Source: Antribacter soli (lineage in GTDB: Bacteria > Actinomycetota > Actinomycetes > Actinomycetales > Cellulomonadaceae). From it: a stretch of DNA of 64,000 bases. Under the pieces are notes generated by a model. That model ran no database searches and had not been told where the DNA came from. It saw only the letters and a list, made by a program, of their open reading frames with translations. The first letter of the stretch is position 1. The number at the start of each line of letters is the position of its first letter. The stretch lies in assembly GCF_021568775.1 (NCBI RefSeq), contig NZ_JAKGSG010000038.1, forward strand, positions 1 to 64,000, given 5' to 3'. Positions 55,316-63,804 of the stretch are shown here, piece by piece. Made by a program: the position numbers and the translations under genes.

Positions 55316-56299
55316 ATGCAGTTCCGGACGCTGGACAACGGGCACACCTCGTTCGAGGTGTCGACCCTGTGCCTCGGCACCATGTTCATGGGCACGCGGA
55401 CGGACGAGGAGACGTCGTTCGCGATCCTCGACCGGTTCGTCGAGGCCGGAGGGACGTTCCTCGACACCGCCAACAACTACAACGCCTGGGTGGGCGGCTA
55501 CGGGCGTGACTCCGAGGACGTCCTGGGGCGCTGGCTCGCGAGCCGCGGTGTGCGCGACGAGCTGCGCATCGCCACCAAGCTGGGCGCGGCCAAGAAGGAC
55601 CCGGCCCTGCCGCTGTCGAACACCCCGCCGACGAACTACCAGGGCCTGTCGGCCGAGGTGATCGAGCGCGAGGCGCACGAGAGCCTGCGCCACCTGGGCA
55701 CCGACCGGATCGACGTGCTGTACGGCCACGTCGACGACCGCGAGACGCCGCTCGAGGAGACCGTCGGCGCGTTCGGCAAGCTCGTGGACGAGGGCGTGGT
55801 CGGCATCCCCGGCATCTCGAACGTGGCGCTGTGGCGCGTCGTCGAGGCGCGGGAGGTGCAGGCGCGGCTCGGCGTGGCCCCGTACGGCGCGGTGCAGCAG
55901 GCGGTCAGCTACGTCTACCCGCGGCCGCAGCCGACCCGTACGAACTGGGGGACGCCGGAGCTGCTCGACTACGCCGCGTCCACCGGCGTGGACGGGCGGC
56001 CGGGCCTCACCGTGATGGCGTACTCGCCGCTGCAGCAGGGCGCCTACACCCGCCCGGAGAAGCAGCTCCGGGACGGCGCCGACCACGCCGGGTCGTTCGA
56101 GCGGGTGCGCGTGCTGAACGCGGTCGCGGCCGAGATCGGCGCCACGCCCAACCAGGTGGTGCTGGCGTGGCTCCTCGGGGGCGAGGTGCCGGTGATCCCC
56201 GTGGTGGGGGCGAGCTCGGTGGCGCAGCTCGACGAGACCCTGGGCGCGGCGGACCTCGTGCTCGACGAGGAGGTGCGGGCGCGCCTGGACGCAGCCTGA
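55316..56299 (+). CDS. Aldo/keto reductase
   Basis: A 327-residue NADPH-dependent reductase of the aldo/keto fold. The tetrad Asp and Tyr lie in FLDTANNYNAW, Lys in IATKLG, His in VLYGHVDD. GAAGGAGA precedes the ATG at 55316. Divergent from the MocR regulator, so it may reduce a vitamin-B6-type aldehyde; the gene is separated from a convergent nitroreductase by only two bases. Confidence 0.88.
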   Translation: MQFRTLDNGHTSFEVSTLCLGTMFMGTRTDEETSFAILDRFVEAGGTFLDTANNYNAWVGGYGRDSEDVLGRWLASRGVRDELRIATKLGAAKKDPALPLSNTPPTNYQGLSAEVIEREAHESLRHLGTDRIDVLYGHVDDRETPLEETVGAFGKLVDEGVVGIPGISNVALWRVVEAREVQARLGVAPYGAVQQAVSYVYPRPQPTRTNWGTPELLDYAASTGVDGRPGLTVMAYSPLQQGAYTRPEKQLRDGADHAGSFERVRVLNAVAAEIGATPNQVVLAWLLGGEVPVIPVVGASSVAQLDETLGAADLVLDEEVRARLDAA

Positions 56300-56301
56300 G
56301 G

Positions 56302-56991
56302 CTACGAGCCGAAGCGGCCCCGGTGCACCACCTCGTCGAGCGGCTTGCGCGCCCGCCGCGTGGGTGAGCCGGCGGCGCCACCCTCGAGAGGGTGCCCGAC
56401 GGCGATCACGCCCGTGATCTCGTACTCGCCGGGGATCGCGAAGGCCGCGCGGACCGCGGGCACCTCGGTGGGCGGGACGCCGAAGAAGCAGGCGCCGAGC
56501 CCCTCGTCGACGGCGGTCTGGAGGATGAGCAGCGATGCCATGCCCGCGTCGACGTGCCAGAACGGCACGGGCCAGCGGCTCTCGTCCTGGTCGGTCCAGC
56601 CCTTGTCGCCCTCGGCGTACCGCCGCAGGTACGCGGCCTTCGACGCGAGCGCGAGGATCACGACCGGCGCGGTCGCCATCCCTGCCAGCCACGACGACAT
56701 GTCGCGGTGGCTGCGCCGAGGAGAGTCGTCCGTCGTCGTCCCGTCGGCGGACGACGCCGGTCGCTCGCCCGTCTCGCCCGGGGCGACGGCCGCCGCGGGC
56801 GAGGCGGCCGTCCAGAAGGCGGCCCGGTCGTCGGGCTCCTCGAGGACGAGGAACGCCCAGCCCTGCGAGAACCCGGCGCTGGGCGCCCGGACGGCGTTGC
56901 GGACCATGCGGTCCACGGCCTCGGGCGGGACCGGTGCGGCGCTGAACCGGCGGTGCATACGGCGCCTGCGGACGACCTCCTGGAACTCCAT
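56302..56991 (-). CDS. Nitroreductase-family flavoprotein
   Basis: A 229-residue FMN oxidoreductase with RRRRMHRRFSAAPVPPEAV at the start (FMN phosphate-binding) and GLGACFFGVP near the end. An acidic insertion of about 25 residues (RPASSADGTTTDDS) lies in the middle. It starts 26 bases after cofC in the same direction. In F420-making actinobacteria FbiB carries a nitroreductase-like C-domain that reduces dehydro-F420-0, so this protein is a candidate for that step as a separate gene; that is inference. Confidence 0.75.
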   Translation of the reverse strand: MEFQEVVRRRRMHRRFSAAPVPPEAVDRMVRNAVRAPSAGFSQGWAFLVLEEPDDRAAFWTAASPAAAVAPGETGERPASSADGTTTDDSPRRSHRDMSSWLAGMATAPVVILALASKAAYLRRYAEGDKGWTDQDESRWPVPFWHVDAGMASLLILQTAVDEGLGACFFGVPPTEVPAVRAAFAIPGEYEITGVIAVGHPLEGGAAGSPTRRARKPLDEVVHRGRFGS

Positions 56992-57017
56992 CCGCCCATC
57001 CTGCCCTGCAGGCGGCG

Positions 57018-57755
57018 TCAGCCTGTCTCGATTCCCGGAAGCCCGGGCACGTGCTGCCCGACGGCGGAGCGCACCTCTCCCGGCAGCTCACCCCAGTCGT
57101 CGGTCGTGTCGAGGTCGACCGCCGTGCCCAGGCCGTGCACGGTGACCGAGCGCAGACCCAGGCGCGCGGCCTCCGCCTCGTGCGCGGCCCGGCTGCCCAG
57201 GCCGAAGTGGAACCGGAACCCGCCGTCGCCCGGCTCGCGCCCCGCCGCAGGGGACGTGGTGCTGCCGGGGGAGCGACCGGCGTCGGGCAGACCGGGGTGC
57301 AGGGGGAGCAGCAGGAGGTTGGTGCCCGCGCCGACCCGGTCCGTCGCGATCACGACGTCCGCGTCCAGCGTGAGGAGCACGGTGACGTCCTGCGGCGTGA
57401 GCGCCGGGAGGTCCGCGTGGGCCACGAGAAGCCGCGGTGCCGCACCGAGGACGTACTCCCGCGCGACGTCGAGGCCGGCGTTGAGCCCCGGCCGGTCGGC
57501 CGGCTGCTCGAGGATGTCGAGCCGATCGTGCAGGTCGAGCCCCGCGAGAGCCTCCCGCACGAACGCGGGGTCGGCCGTCACCACCACGACCCGCTCGACC
57601 GCGTCGACCGCGAGCACCGCGGCCACGACGTGCCGTGCGAGCACGGTGACGAGCCGCCGCCGCGCGGCAGGGTCGAGCACCGCCGCCAGCCGTGACTTCC
57701 CGGACACCCCGTCGCGCAGCGGCACGACGGCGACGACCCGCCCGGCAGCGCTCAC
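57018..57755 (-). CDS. cofC: Phosphoenolpyruvate/2-phospholactate guanylyltransferase CofC/FbiD
   Basis: A 245-residue enzyme that activates PEP or phospholactate with GTP for F420 synthesis. The VPLRDGVSGKSRL nucleotide-binding loop at the start and HADLPALTPQDV are as in CofC. It starts at a GTG overlapping the cofD stop (GTGA). An insertion of about 20 residues in the C-terminal part (SPGSTTSPAAGREPG) is unusual. Confidence 0.88.
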   Translation of the reverse strand: MSAAGRVVAVVPLRDGVSGKSRLAAVLDPAARRRLVTVLARHVVAAVLAVDAVERVVVVTADPAFVREALAGLDLHDRLDILEQPADRPGLNAGLDVAREYVLGAAPRLLVAHADLPALTPQDVTVLLTLDADVVIATDRVGAGTNLLLLPLHPGLPDAGRSPGSTTSPAAGREPGDGGFRFHFGLGSRAAHEAEAARLGLRSVTVHGLGTAVDLDTTDDWGELPGEVRSAVGQHVPGLPGIETG

Positions 57756-58678
57756 GCGAGGGCCAGGAGCTCGCGGGCGAGGCGCTCGCGGCCCTCCGCG
57801 CCGCCCATGATCGTGTCGGTGACCAGCACGTCGAGGCCGAGGTCCGCGATCGCGGGTGCCAGGAGGGAGTCGACGCGGTCGAGGCAGAGCACGTCGACGA
57901 GGCCGGTGTAGAGCCGCGCCACGCCGAGCGCGGACACCTCGTGCCCGAGCGACTCCAGGATCTGCGCGGCCGGCCCCTTGATGGCCTGCCCGCCGACGAT
58001 CGGGCTCACCGCGACCCGACGCGCCCTGGTGGACGCGAGCGCATCCCGGACGCCCGGCACGGCGAGCAGCGGCTCGACCGACAGGAACGGGTTCGACGGC
58101 GCGACGACGACGAGGTCCGCGCCGGTCAGCGCGTCGAGAACACCGGGCGCGGGCCGTGCGTCGTCGGCGCCCTCGAAGTGCAGGCCGAGCACCGCGTCGG
58201 CGTGCTGCCGCCCGACGAAGTACTCCTGGAAGCCGAGCCGCCCCGACGGGGTGTCGACGAAGGTGGCGAGGTGGTCGTCCGTGACGGGGATGATGCGGGG
58301 CCGCACCCCGAGCGAGGCCGCGATCTGCGCCGTCACCTCGGACAGGGGCGTGCCGGCGCGCAGCCGGGCCGTACGGACCACGTGCGTCGCGAGGTCCTTG
58401 TCGCCCAGCGTGAACCAGGTGTCCTCGCCGAGCCGGCCCATCTGCTGGAGGGTCGCGTAGGTCTCCCCGCGCAGGCCCCAGCCCCGGTCCTCGTCGTTCA
58501 GGCCCGCGAGCGTGTAGACGACGGTGTCGAGGTCGGGCGAGATCTCGAGGCCGTGCAGGGTGGTGTCGTCGCCCACGTTGACGACCACCGTGAGGTCGTC
58601 GGGGCCGAGCGCGAGGTCGAGGCCGTGCGCGAGCCGCGCACCGCCGACGCCCCCGGCGAGAAGGGTCACTCGTGTCAC
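57752..58678 (-). CDS. cofD: Phospholactate transferase CofD/FbiA
   Basis: A 308-residue enzyme joining the phospholactyl (or PEP-derived) group to the deazaflavin Fo. LAGGVGGARLAHGL, VVNVGDDTTLHGL, APSNPFLSVEPLL and SPIVGGQAIKGPA are all standard. GTG start. It is coupled to cofC. The ligase that adds glutamates (CofE/FbiB) is not in the window. Confidence 0.93.
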   Translation of the reverse strand: MTRVTLLAGGVGGARLAHGLDLALGPDDLTVVVNVGDDTTLHGLEISPDLDTVVYTLAGLNDEDRGWGLRGETYATLQQMGRLGEDTWFTLGDKDLATHVVRTARLRAGTPLSEVTAQIAASLGVRPRIIPVTDDHLATFVDTPSGRLGFQEYFVGRQHADAVLGLHFEGADDARPAPGVLDALTGADLVVVAPSNPFLSVEPLLAVPGVRDALASTRARRVAVSPIVGGQAIKGPAAQILESLGHEVSALGVARLYTGLVDVLCLDRVDSLLAPAIADLGLDVLVTDTIMGGAEGRERLARELLALA

Positions 58679-58708
58679 GCGACGAGCCTACGTGCCACGA
58701 TGGGGCAC

Positions 58709-59032
58709 ATGGCTGTCTTCGCGTTCTCCGTCGCCCCCATGACCGCCGGCGAGTCCGTCGCCGACCAGGTCGCCGAGGCGGTCCGCATCGTCCGCGAGTC
58801 GGGCCTGCCGAACCGCACGACGTCGATGTTCACCGAGATCGAGGGCTCCTGGGACGAGGTGATGCCGGTGATCCAGCGGGCCACCGACACCATCGTCCGG
58901 GCGGGGTATCGCACCTCCCTCGTGATCAAGGCGGACATCCGGCCCGACGGTCGCACGGGCGAGCTCCACGGCAAGATCGCCCGCGTGGAGGAGCGGCTCT
59001 CGGCGGACGAGGAGGAGACGGGCCACTCCTGA
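58709..59032 (+). CDS. Thiamine-binding protein family
   Basis: A 107-residue member of the MTH1187/YkoF-like family, with FAFSVAPMTAGESVADQVAEA at the start and YRTSLVIKADIRPDGR. The family binds thiamine or related small molecules; its exact role is not settled. Starts at 58709; an ATG nine bases earlier is possible. A large palindromic element follows it. Confidence 0.85.
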   Translation: MAVFAFSVAPMTAGESVADQVAEAVRIVRESGLPNRTTSMFTEIEGSWDEVMPVIQRATDTIVRAGYRTSLVIKADIRPDGRTGELHGKIARVEERLSADEEETGHS

Positions 59033-59056
59033 GCCGATACCCCAAACCTTTCGGTT

Positions 59057-59118
59057 GATCGGCAGTTCGCCAGATGATCGGCAACCCGGGCTGCCGATCA
59101 TCCGACGAACTACCGATC
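59057..59118. repeat. Palindromic element A
   Basis: A 62-base imperfect palindrome between the thiamine-binding gene and lysE. A 13-bp outer stem (one mismatch) around GATCGGCAGTTCG, a four-base internal loop, a 10-bp inner stem (ATGATCGGCA with TGCCGATCAT) and an eight-base loop ACCCGGGC that is itself a palindrome. It could be a bidirectional terminator, but its architecture and tip sequence are repeated in the element inside lysE. Confidence 0.7.
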
Positions 59119-59134
59119 ACGTCGCCCCGGCCAC

Positions 59135-59848
59135 TCAACTCGCACCGAGCAGCATCACGCCGGCCAGCGCCACCATCAGCGTCGCCGACGCCAGAGCCGT
59201 CGCGAGCCGCCCGCGCGGGCCGGACAGCACCCTGCCGAGCAGCGTCCCGCCGAGCGCGAGCACGAGCTGCCACGACGCCGAAGCGACCCAGGCGCCCGCT
59301 CCGAACAAAGCCGCCCCGAGCAGCCCGAGCCCGGGTGAGGCAGGGGCGGAACCCGGCCCACCGGCGTCGGGCAGCAGGGTGCCGCCGGCGACGACGACCG
59401 CGAAGAACAGGACCGTGGCCGGGTTGACCGCCGTGACGGCGACGAAGCGGGCGAAAGCCCGCCGCGCGGTGAGGGAGCTGCGCACTTCGGTTCGGTCCGT
59501 TGTCGTCGGGTCGGCACCTCGAGCTGCCGAATCGACGACAGACTGCCGAACCGATGGGCGAGCCCGCCACGCGGCGAGAGCGCCGCGCGCGGCGAGGACG
59601 ACGAGCACCACCGCGGAGGTGATCCGCAGCGGGACGGCGACGGGCTCCACGAGCCGGGTGACGGCCGCGCCGAAGAGGCCGGCGAGGAGGGCGTAGACGC
59701 CGTCGACGGTCGCGATGCCCAGCGCCCCGGCGGCACCCACACGCCACGGGTGCCGGGCGGCCAGACCCACGAGGTACGTCGCGACGGCCCCGACCGGGAG
59801 AGCGACCGCGTAGCCGGCGACGACGCCGGCCACGAGCGCGGCGCCCAT
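59135..59848 (-). CDS. LysE-type amino acid exporter
   Basis: A 237-residue exporter with six helices (e.g. YAVALPVGAVATYLVGLA, ITSAVVLVVLAARGALAA) and the LysE-family VNPATVLFF motif. The loop between helices 3 and 4 (residues about 98-121) is encoded by a palindromic element (59487-59554), so this gene has absorbed a mobile-like sequence in frame. Its ATG overlaps the stop of a 32-residue upstream frame. Confidence 0.85.
   Translation of the reverse strand: MGAALVAGVVAGYAVALPVGAVATYLVGLAARHPWRVGAAGALGIATVDGVYALLAGLFGAAVTRLVEPVAVPLRITSAVVLVVLAARGALAAWRARPSVRQSVVDSAARGADPTTTDRTEVRSSLTARRAFARFVAVTAVNPATVLFFAVVVAGGTLLPDAGGPGSAPASPGLGLLGAALFGAGAWVASASWQLVLALGGTLLGRVLSGPRGRLATALASATLMVALAGVMLLGAS
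59487..59554. repeat. Palindromic element B, inside lysE
   Basis: A 68-base imperfect palindrome in the lysE coding sequence. Arms have outer 9-bp (TCGGTTCGG with CCGAACCGA), middle 8-bp (TGTCGTCG with CGACGACA) and inner 6-bp (TCGGCA with TGCCGA) stems, and an eight-base loop CCTCGAGC, a palindrome. Same overall plan and same TCGGCA-N8-TGCCGA tip as element A. It is in frame, in a hydrophilic loop. Confidence 0.65.
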
Positions 59849-59946
59849 CAGCGAACGGCCAGGTCAGACCCTCCCTGGACGCGCTGCTGCTGTCGGCCCG
59901 CGACGTGACGCCGGCGGAACGAGGCAGGAGCGGGAGGACGGGACAT
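59848..59946 (-). CDS. Possible 32-residue leader peptide of lysE
   Basis: A frame MSRPPAPASFRRRHVAGR through SDLAVR has its TGA overlapping the lysE ATG as TGATG. It is Arg-rich (seven Arg). A translated leader that senses basic amino acids is possible, since LysE exports lysine/arginine. No strong ribosome binding site is seen, so it may be chance. Confidence 0.35.
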   Translation of the reverse strand: MSRPPAPASFRRRHVAGRQQQRVQGGSDLAVR

Positions 59947-60092
59947 GCCGTCCAGGATAGGGGACGCGCCAGGGCGACTCGTTTCACGTTTCACCCGGTG
60001 GGCGGCGTTTCAGGACACGCGGAAGGCGCCCGGTAGGCTATGCCGGACCGTGGCCACGGGGGCTACGGGTCCGGACCCCGGGAGCTCCCCAT

Positions 60093-62408
60093 ATGCCACT
60101 GTTCGAGGTCGATGCCACACGGCCCCTCCTCGTGCAGTCCGCGCGTGGTGGCGCGGGCGGATCCGGTGGCCGTGAGCCCGGCGTCCACACCAGCGCGCAC
60201 CAGGTCGTCGAGTCGCACATCGACGGGCTCCTCGGGGAGCAGGTCTTCCCGATCGTGCAGGGCACGAGCCCGGACGAGCCGCACCTCCTGGCCCTCGACG
60301 CGGCGGGCTCGCCGGTGGTCGTGGAGCTCGTCGGCGACCTCGACCGCGACAACCTGACCAAGGCTCTCGACCACGCGGGCGCGGCCGGCCGGCTGACCCG
60401 CACCGAGCTCGCCGCCCGGTACCACGGGGGCTCGCAGGCCTTCGCGCACGACGTCGCGGCGTTCTACGACAGCGTCCCCGTCACCCGCTCGCAGCAGAGC
60501 AAGAGCGGCAGCGCGCGCCTCATCATCATCTGCCAGAACGCGCCCGAGGAGATCCTCAACGCGGTCGAGTTCCTGCGCCAGCCGTCGATGCCGGTCGAGG
60601 TGCTGAAGATGGGCGTCGTGCACTCCGCCGACGGCCGCCGGTTCCTCGACGTCTCGCCCCTCGTCATCCATCTGCCCCCGGCCCTGCCGATGCCGAAGAA
60701 GAAGGTCGCCCCGCAGGTCGCGGCGCCCCGGCCGGCCGGGGCGAAGGTCCCGGCGGAGGACGCCTTCGCCGAGGGCGTCAAGGTCGGCTACGCGCTGACC
60801 GGAAAGATGCCGGTGGTCGCCCAGGCGCCGCAGCCGCGGAGCACGACGGCGGAGCGCACCCCCCGTACGCCGGTCGCCGCCGGCCCGGCTCCGGTCGACC
60901 CGGCGCCGTCGGTCGCGAGCCTTCGGGCGCGTCTCGCGCAGGGCAAGGCCGCCGCCGAGCCGGGCCCGGGGCCCGCCGCGCCCGCGTCGGCCCGGCCTGC
61001 CGGTGGCACCCGGGCGAGCCGGCGTGCGCTCGCCGCCGCCCAGGCGGCCGAGGCTGCCCCCGCTGTCCCGCCGGCTCCGGTTCCGGCCGCGCCGGTCGCG
61101 GTGGCACCGCTCCCGCCGGCTCCGGTCCCGGCCGCCCCGGTCCCGCCCCCGTCTCGCGCGAGCGCCCGGACGTCGGACGCGTCGCCCGCGCGGCCGGCGC
61201 TCTCGACGCGCCGCTCCGAGGTCAGCGAGTCCATCCCCGCCGTCGCGGCGCCGCCCGTGCAGCCGCCCCTGGGCGCTTATGAGTCGGCGCCCTACGTGGC
61301 CGCCGGGCACGAGGCCTCGCAGGCAGCCGACCCGGCGCCGGTGCGCCGCCGGTCCCGCTCGGACCGCTTCAACGGCCAGGTCGACGGCGAAGCCGCGCCG
61401 AGGTCCGGGCACACGCCGGTCCCGCCGCCGCCTGCCCCGTCGCCCGTCCCGCCGGCGCCGGTACCCGCCGAGCCCGCGGCGGGCCTCTGGCAGCCGCCGT
61501 CGTACGACGGGCCGCCGACCCGCGAGACGCCCGTGTACGAGCCGACGTCGTTCGAGCCGTCGTACGGCGCACCCGCCGCGTACGGCGCGCCGCAGGCAGC
61601 CGCCGACGACAACCCGGTCGAGTACGGCACCCAGCCGTTCGACGTGGAGTCGACGTTCGGCGCGCCCGAGTACGAGCCGCCGACGTACGCGACGTCGCCG
61701 GGGTACGACGCGCCCGCGGCCTACGTGCCGACCTACGACTCGGTGCCTGCGAACGACTCCTACTCCTCGTCGGGCTACACGGCCGACGCCCCGTACGGCG
61801 CCGCCCAGCAGTCTTACGACGGGGCCGGCTACGAGCCGGTCCCCGCCGCGGCCGGCGGGTACGGCGAGCAGACCGGCTACGTCGCGGAGCCGTCCGGGTA
61901 TGCGGGGGAGCAGACCCGCTACGCGGCGGAGTACGGCGGCTACGCGCCGCCGCCGTCCGCGCCCTTCGAGCCGCCCTACGCCCCGGCCGCCCCCGCTGCC
62001 GGTGCCGGGGCCGACGACCGCCAGTGGGACCAGGGCTATGTCGGTGCGGGGTACGACGCCGCACCGCCTGCGTACGACGAGACGCCGGCAGTGCCGGTCC
62101 CGTCGGACATCCGCACGGGTACGCCGATGCTGTTCGAGGACGAGGACGACCCGGACCTCGCGGCGCTCGCCCGCAGCATCGGTGAGCCGACCCGGATCGT
62201 CTGGTCCCGCCCTCGGCGCAACCAGCACTACGAGGGCCTGCTGCACCCGGACGGCGCGATCGAGCTGGCGGACGGCAGCCGGTACCGGCACCCGGACTCG
62301 GCGGCGACCGCGGCGTCGGGCTCGTACACCGCGGACGGCTGGAGCGTGTGGCGCCTGGGCGACACCGGCCCGACGCTGACCGACGCGTTCCGGATGCGCT
62401 TCTCCTGA
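60093..62408 (+). CDS. Large low-complexity protein with C-terminal RAMA-like domain
   Basis: A 771-residue protein in three parts. Residues 1-200 are a compact domain with LLALDAAGSPVVVELVGD and DRDNLTKALDHAG, resembling the NucS/DUF91 endonuclease fold but without the Lys of PD-(D/E)xK. A 480-residue disordered middle is rich in Pro, Ala and later Tyr/Gly (SYGAP repeats). The last 70 residues (702-771) have NQHYEGLLHPDGAIELADG and GSYTADGWSVWRLGD, which match RAMA domains that read modified DNA. It is not part of the island on the left. Role in DNA repair or chromatin-like phase behaviour is inference. Confidence 0.65.
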   Translation: MPLFEVDATRPLLVQSARGGAGGSGGREPGVHTSAHQVVESHIDGLLGEQVFPIVQGTSPDEPHLLALDAAGSPVVVELVGDLDRDNLTKALDHAGAAGRLTRTELAARYHGGSQAFAHDVAAFYDSVPVTRSQQSKSGSARLIIICQNAPEEILNAVEFLRQPSMPVEVLKMGVVHSADGRRFLDVSPLVIHLPPALPMPKKKVAPQVAAPRPAGAKVPAEDAFAEGVKVGYALTGKMPVVAQAPQPRSTTAERTPRTPVAAGPAPVDPAPSVASLRARLAQGKAAAEPGPGPAAPASARPAGGTRASRRALAAAQAAEAAPAVPPAPVPAAPVAVAPLPPAPVPAAPVPPPSRASARTSDASPARPALSTRRSEVSESIPAVAAPPVQPPLGAYESAPYVAAGHEASQAADPAPVRRRSRSDRFNGQVDGEAAPRSGHTPVPPPPAPSPVPPAPVPAEPAAGLWQPPSYDGPPTRETPVYEPTSFEPSYGAPAAYGAPQAAADDNPVEYGTQPFDVESTFGAPEYEPPTYATSPGYDAPAAYVPTYDSVPANDSYSSSGYTADAPYGAAQQSYDGAGYEPVPAAAGGYGEQTGYVAEPSGYAGEQTRYAAEYGGYAPPPSAPFEPPYAPAAPAAGAGADDRQWDQGYVGAGYDAAPPAYDETPAVPVPSDIRTGTPMLFEDEDDPDLAALARSIGEPTRIVWSRPRRNQHYEGLLHPDGAIELADGSRYRHPDSAATAASGSYTADGWSVWRLGDTGPTLTDAFRMRFS

Positions 62409-62433
62409 GGCGTGAGGCGCTGAGGCCTCGACC

Positions 62434-62850
62434 TCAGCGCTTGCGGGGCTGGTGGAAGCGCACCATGTTGCCGGAGGGATCGCGGAAGGCGCAGTCACGG
62501 ACGCCGTACGGCTGGTCGACCGGCTCCTGCAGCACGTCGGCGCCTGCGGCGCGGATGTGCTCGAAGGTGGCGTCGCAGTCGTCGGTGCTGAAGATGACCG
62601 CGCGCAGCATGCCCTTCGCCAGCAGGTCCGCCATGGCCGCCCTGTCGGCAGGCGAGGCGTTCGGGTCCGCGAGGGGCGGTTCGAGGACGATGTCCACGTC
62701 GGGTTGCGACGGCGAGCCGAGCGTCACCCAGCGCATGTCCTCGAACCCGACGTCGCCCCGCACCTCCAGGCCGAGAATGTCCCGGTAGAAGGCGAGCGCC
62801 TTGTCGTGGTCGTCGACGGCGATGAAGCACTGTGAAAGCTTGATGTCCAT
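62434..62850 (-). CDS. VOC (glyoxalase-like) protein
   Basis: A 138-residue single VOC fold: MDIKLSQCFIAVDDHDKALAF as the first half and GVRDCAFRDPSGNMVRF as the last strand. It may bind a metal or act as a resistance or isomerase protein; no specific substrate can be assigned. The ATG at 62850 avoids a longer frame with unconserved residues. Confidence 0.85.
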   Translation of the reverse strand: MDIKLSQCFIAVDDHDKALAFYRDILGLEVRGDVGFEDMRWVTLGSPSQPDVDIVLEPPLADPNASPADRAAMADLLAKGMLRAVIFSTDDCDATFEHIRAAGADVLQEPVDQPYGVRDCAFRDPSGNMVRFHQPRKR

Positions 62851-62930
62851 GCGTTTCACGCTACGAGCCAGGGCAACGTCTCGCTTCTCGATTCCTGACC
62901 GGTCGCGTGTGGATCGTGGCGACGACAAAG

Positions 62931-62964
62931 ACCGGACCGGTCGCCGGGAGGCGACCGGTCCGGT
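62931..62964 (-). terminator. Terminator of ABC-2 exporter operon
   Basis: A perfect 15-bp stem (ACCGGACCGGTCGCC and its complement) with a GGGA loop, followed on the minus strand by CTTTGTC, lies just after the permease stop. Confidence 0.85.
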
Positions 62965-62976
62965 TGGAGCGCCGGC

Positions 62977-63804
62977 TCAGTCCGCCGAACGGACCATCGC
63001 GCGGATCCCGACCACCAGGCCCAGGGCCGCTGTCGCCGCGGCGGCCAGCCACCCCCAGGCGACGGCGGCGGAGGCGACGTCGCCGGCGAAGGCAGCGCGA
63101 CTGGAGTCGACGACGAAGCGCAGCGGGTTCGCGTACGACGCGACGCGCATCCACGCCGGGCCGGTCTCCAGCGGCAGCAGCATCCCGGACAGGAGCATCA
63201 CCGGGAACAGCACCGTCTGCTGCACCACCCAGAACATCCACTCCTGCTTCCGCACGGCCAGCGCCAGCGCGTAGGACAGGGATCCCACGCCGATGCCGAG
63301 GACCGCGAGCTGGGCGAGCGTCACGATCACGCCCACCGGGTCCGGGCGCAGGCCGAACGGCAGCATCACGAGGACCACCACCGCGGCCTGCACGACCACG
63401 GGCACGACCTCCTTCAGCGCGCGGCCCACCAGGAGCGCCGGGCGGGACAGCGGGGTGACGAGCATCCGCTCGTGCACGCCCGAGGACAGGTCGACCTGGA
63501 GGTTGGACCCGGTGACCGACGAGCCGAAGAGCAGGGTCATCGCCAGGACCGCCGGGACGAACCAGAGCCAGACGTCGCCGCCCAGCGTGCCGCCGGCCGA
63601 GCCGGCGAGCAGCGGGCCGAACAGGCCGAGGAAGACGAGCGGCTGGATCAGGCCGAACACCAGCGAGAACGGGTCGTGGACGACGGGTCGCAGCTCGCGG
63701 ACGAGCACGAGCCGGGTGTCGCGCCAGAAGCTGCGACGGGCACGGGTGTGCGTGCCGGGCGCGGCCGTGGCGGCGGCGCCGGGGTTCAGGGTCGCGGTGG
63801 TCAT
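62977..63804 (-). CDS. ABC-2 type transporter permease
   Basis: A 275-residue membrane subunit of a drug or daunorubicin-type ABC-2 exporter. N-terminal FWRDTRLVLVRELRPV precedes six helices; a GVHERMLVTPLSRPALLVGRAL segment is typical of the family. The ATG overlaps the ATPase stop. Confidence 0.9.
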   Translation of the reverse strand: MTTATLNPGAAATAAPGTHTRARRSFWRDTRLVLVRELRPVVHDPFSLVFGLIQPLVFLGLFGPLLAGSAGGTLGGDVWLWFVPAVLAMTLLFGSSVTGSNLQVDLSSGVHERMLVTPLSRPALLVGRALKEVVPVVVQAAVVVLVMLPFGLRPDPVGVIVTLAQLAVLGIGVGSLSYALALAVRKQEWMFWVVQQTVLFPVMLLSGMLLPLETGPAWMRVASYANPLRFVVDSSRAAFAGDVASAAVAWGWLAAAATAALGLVVGIRAMVRSAD

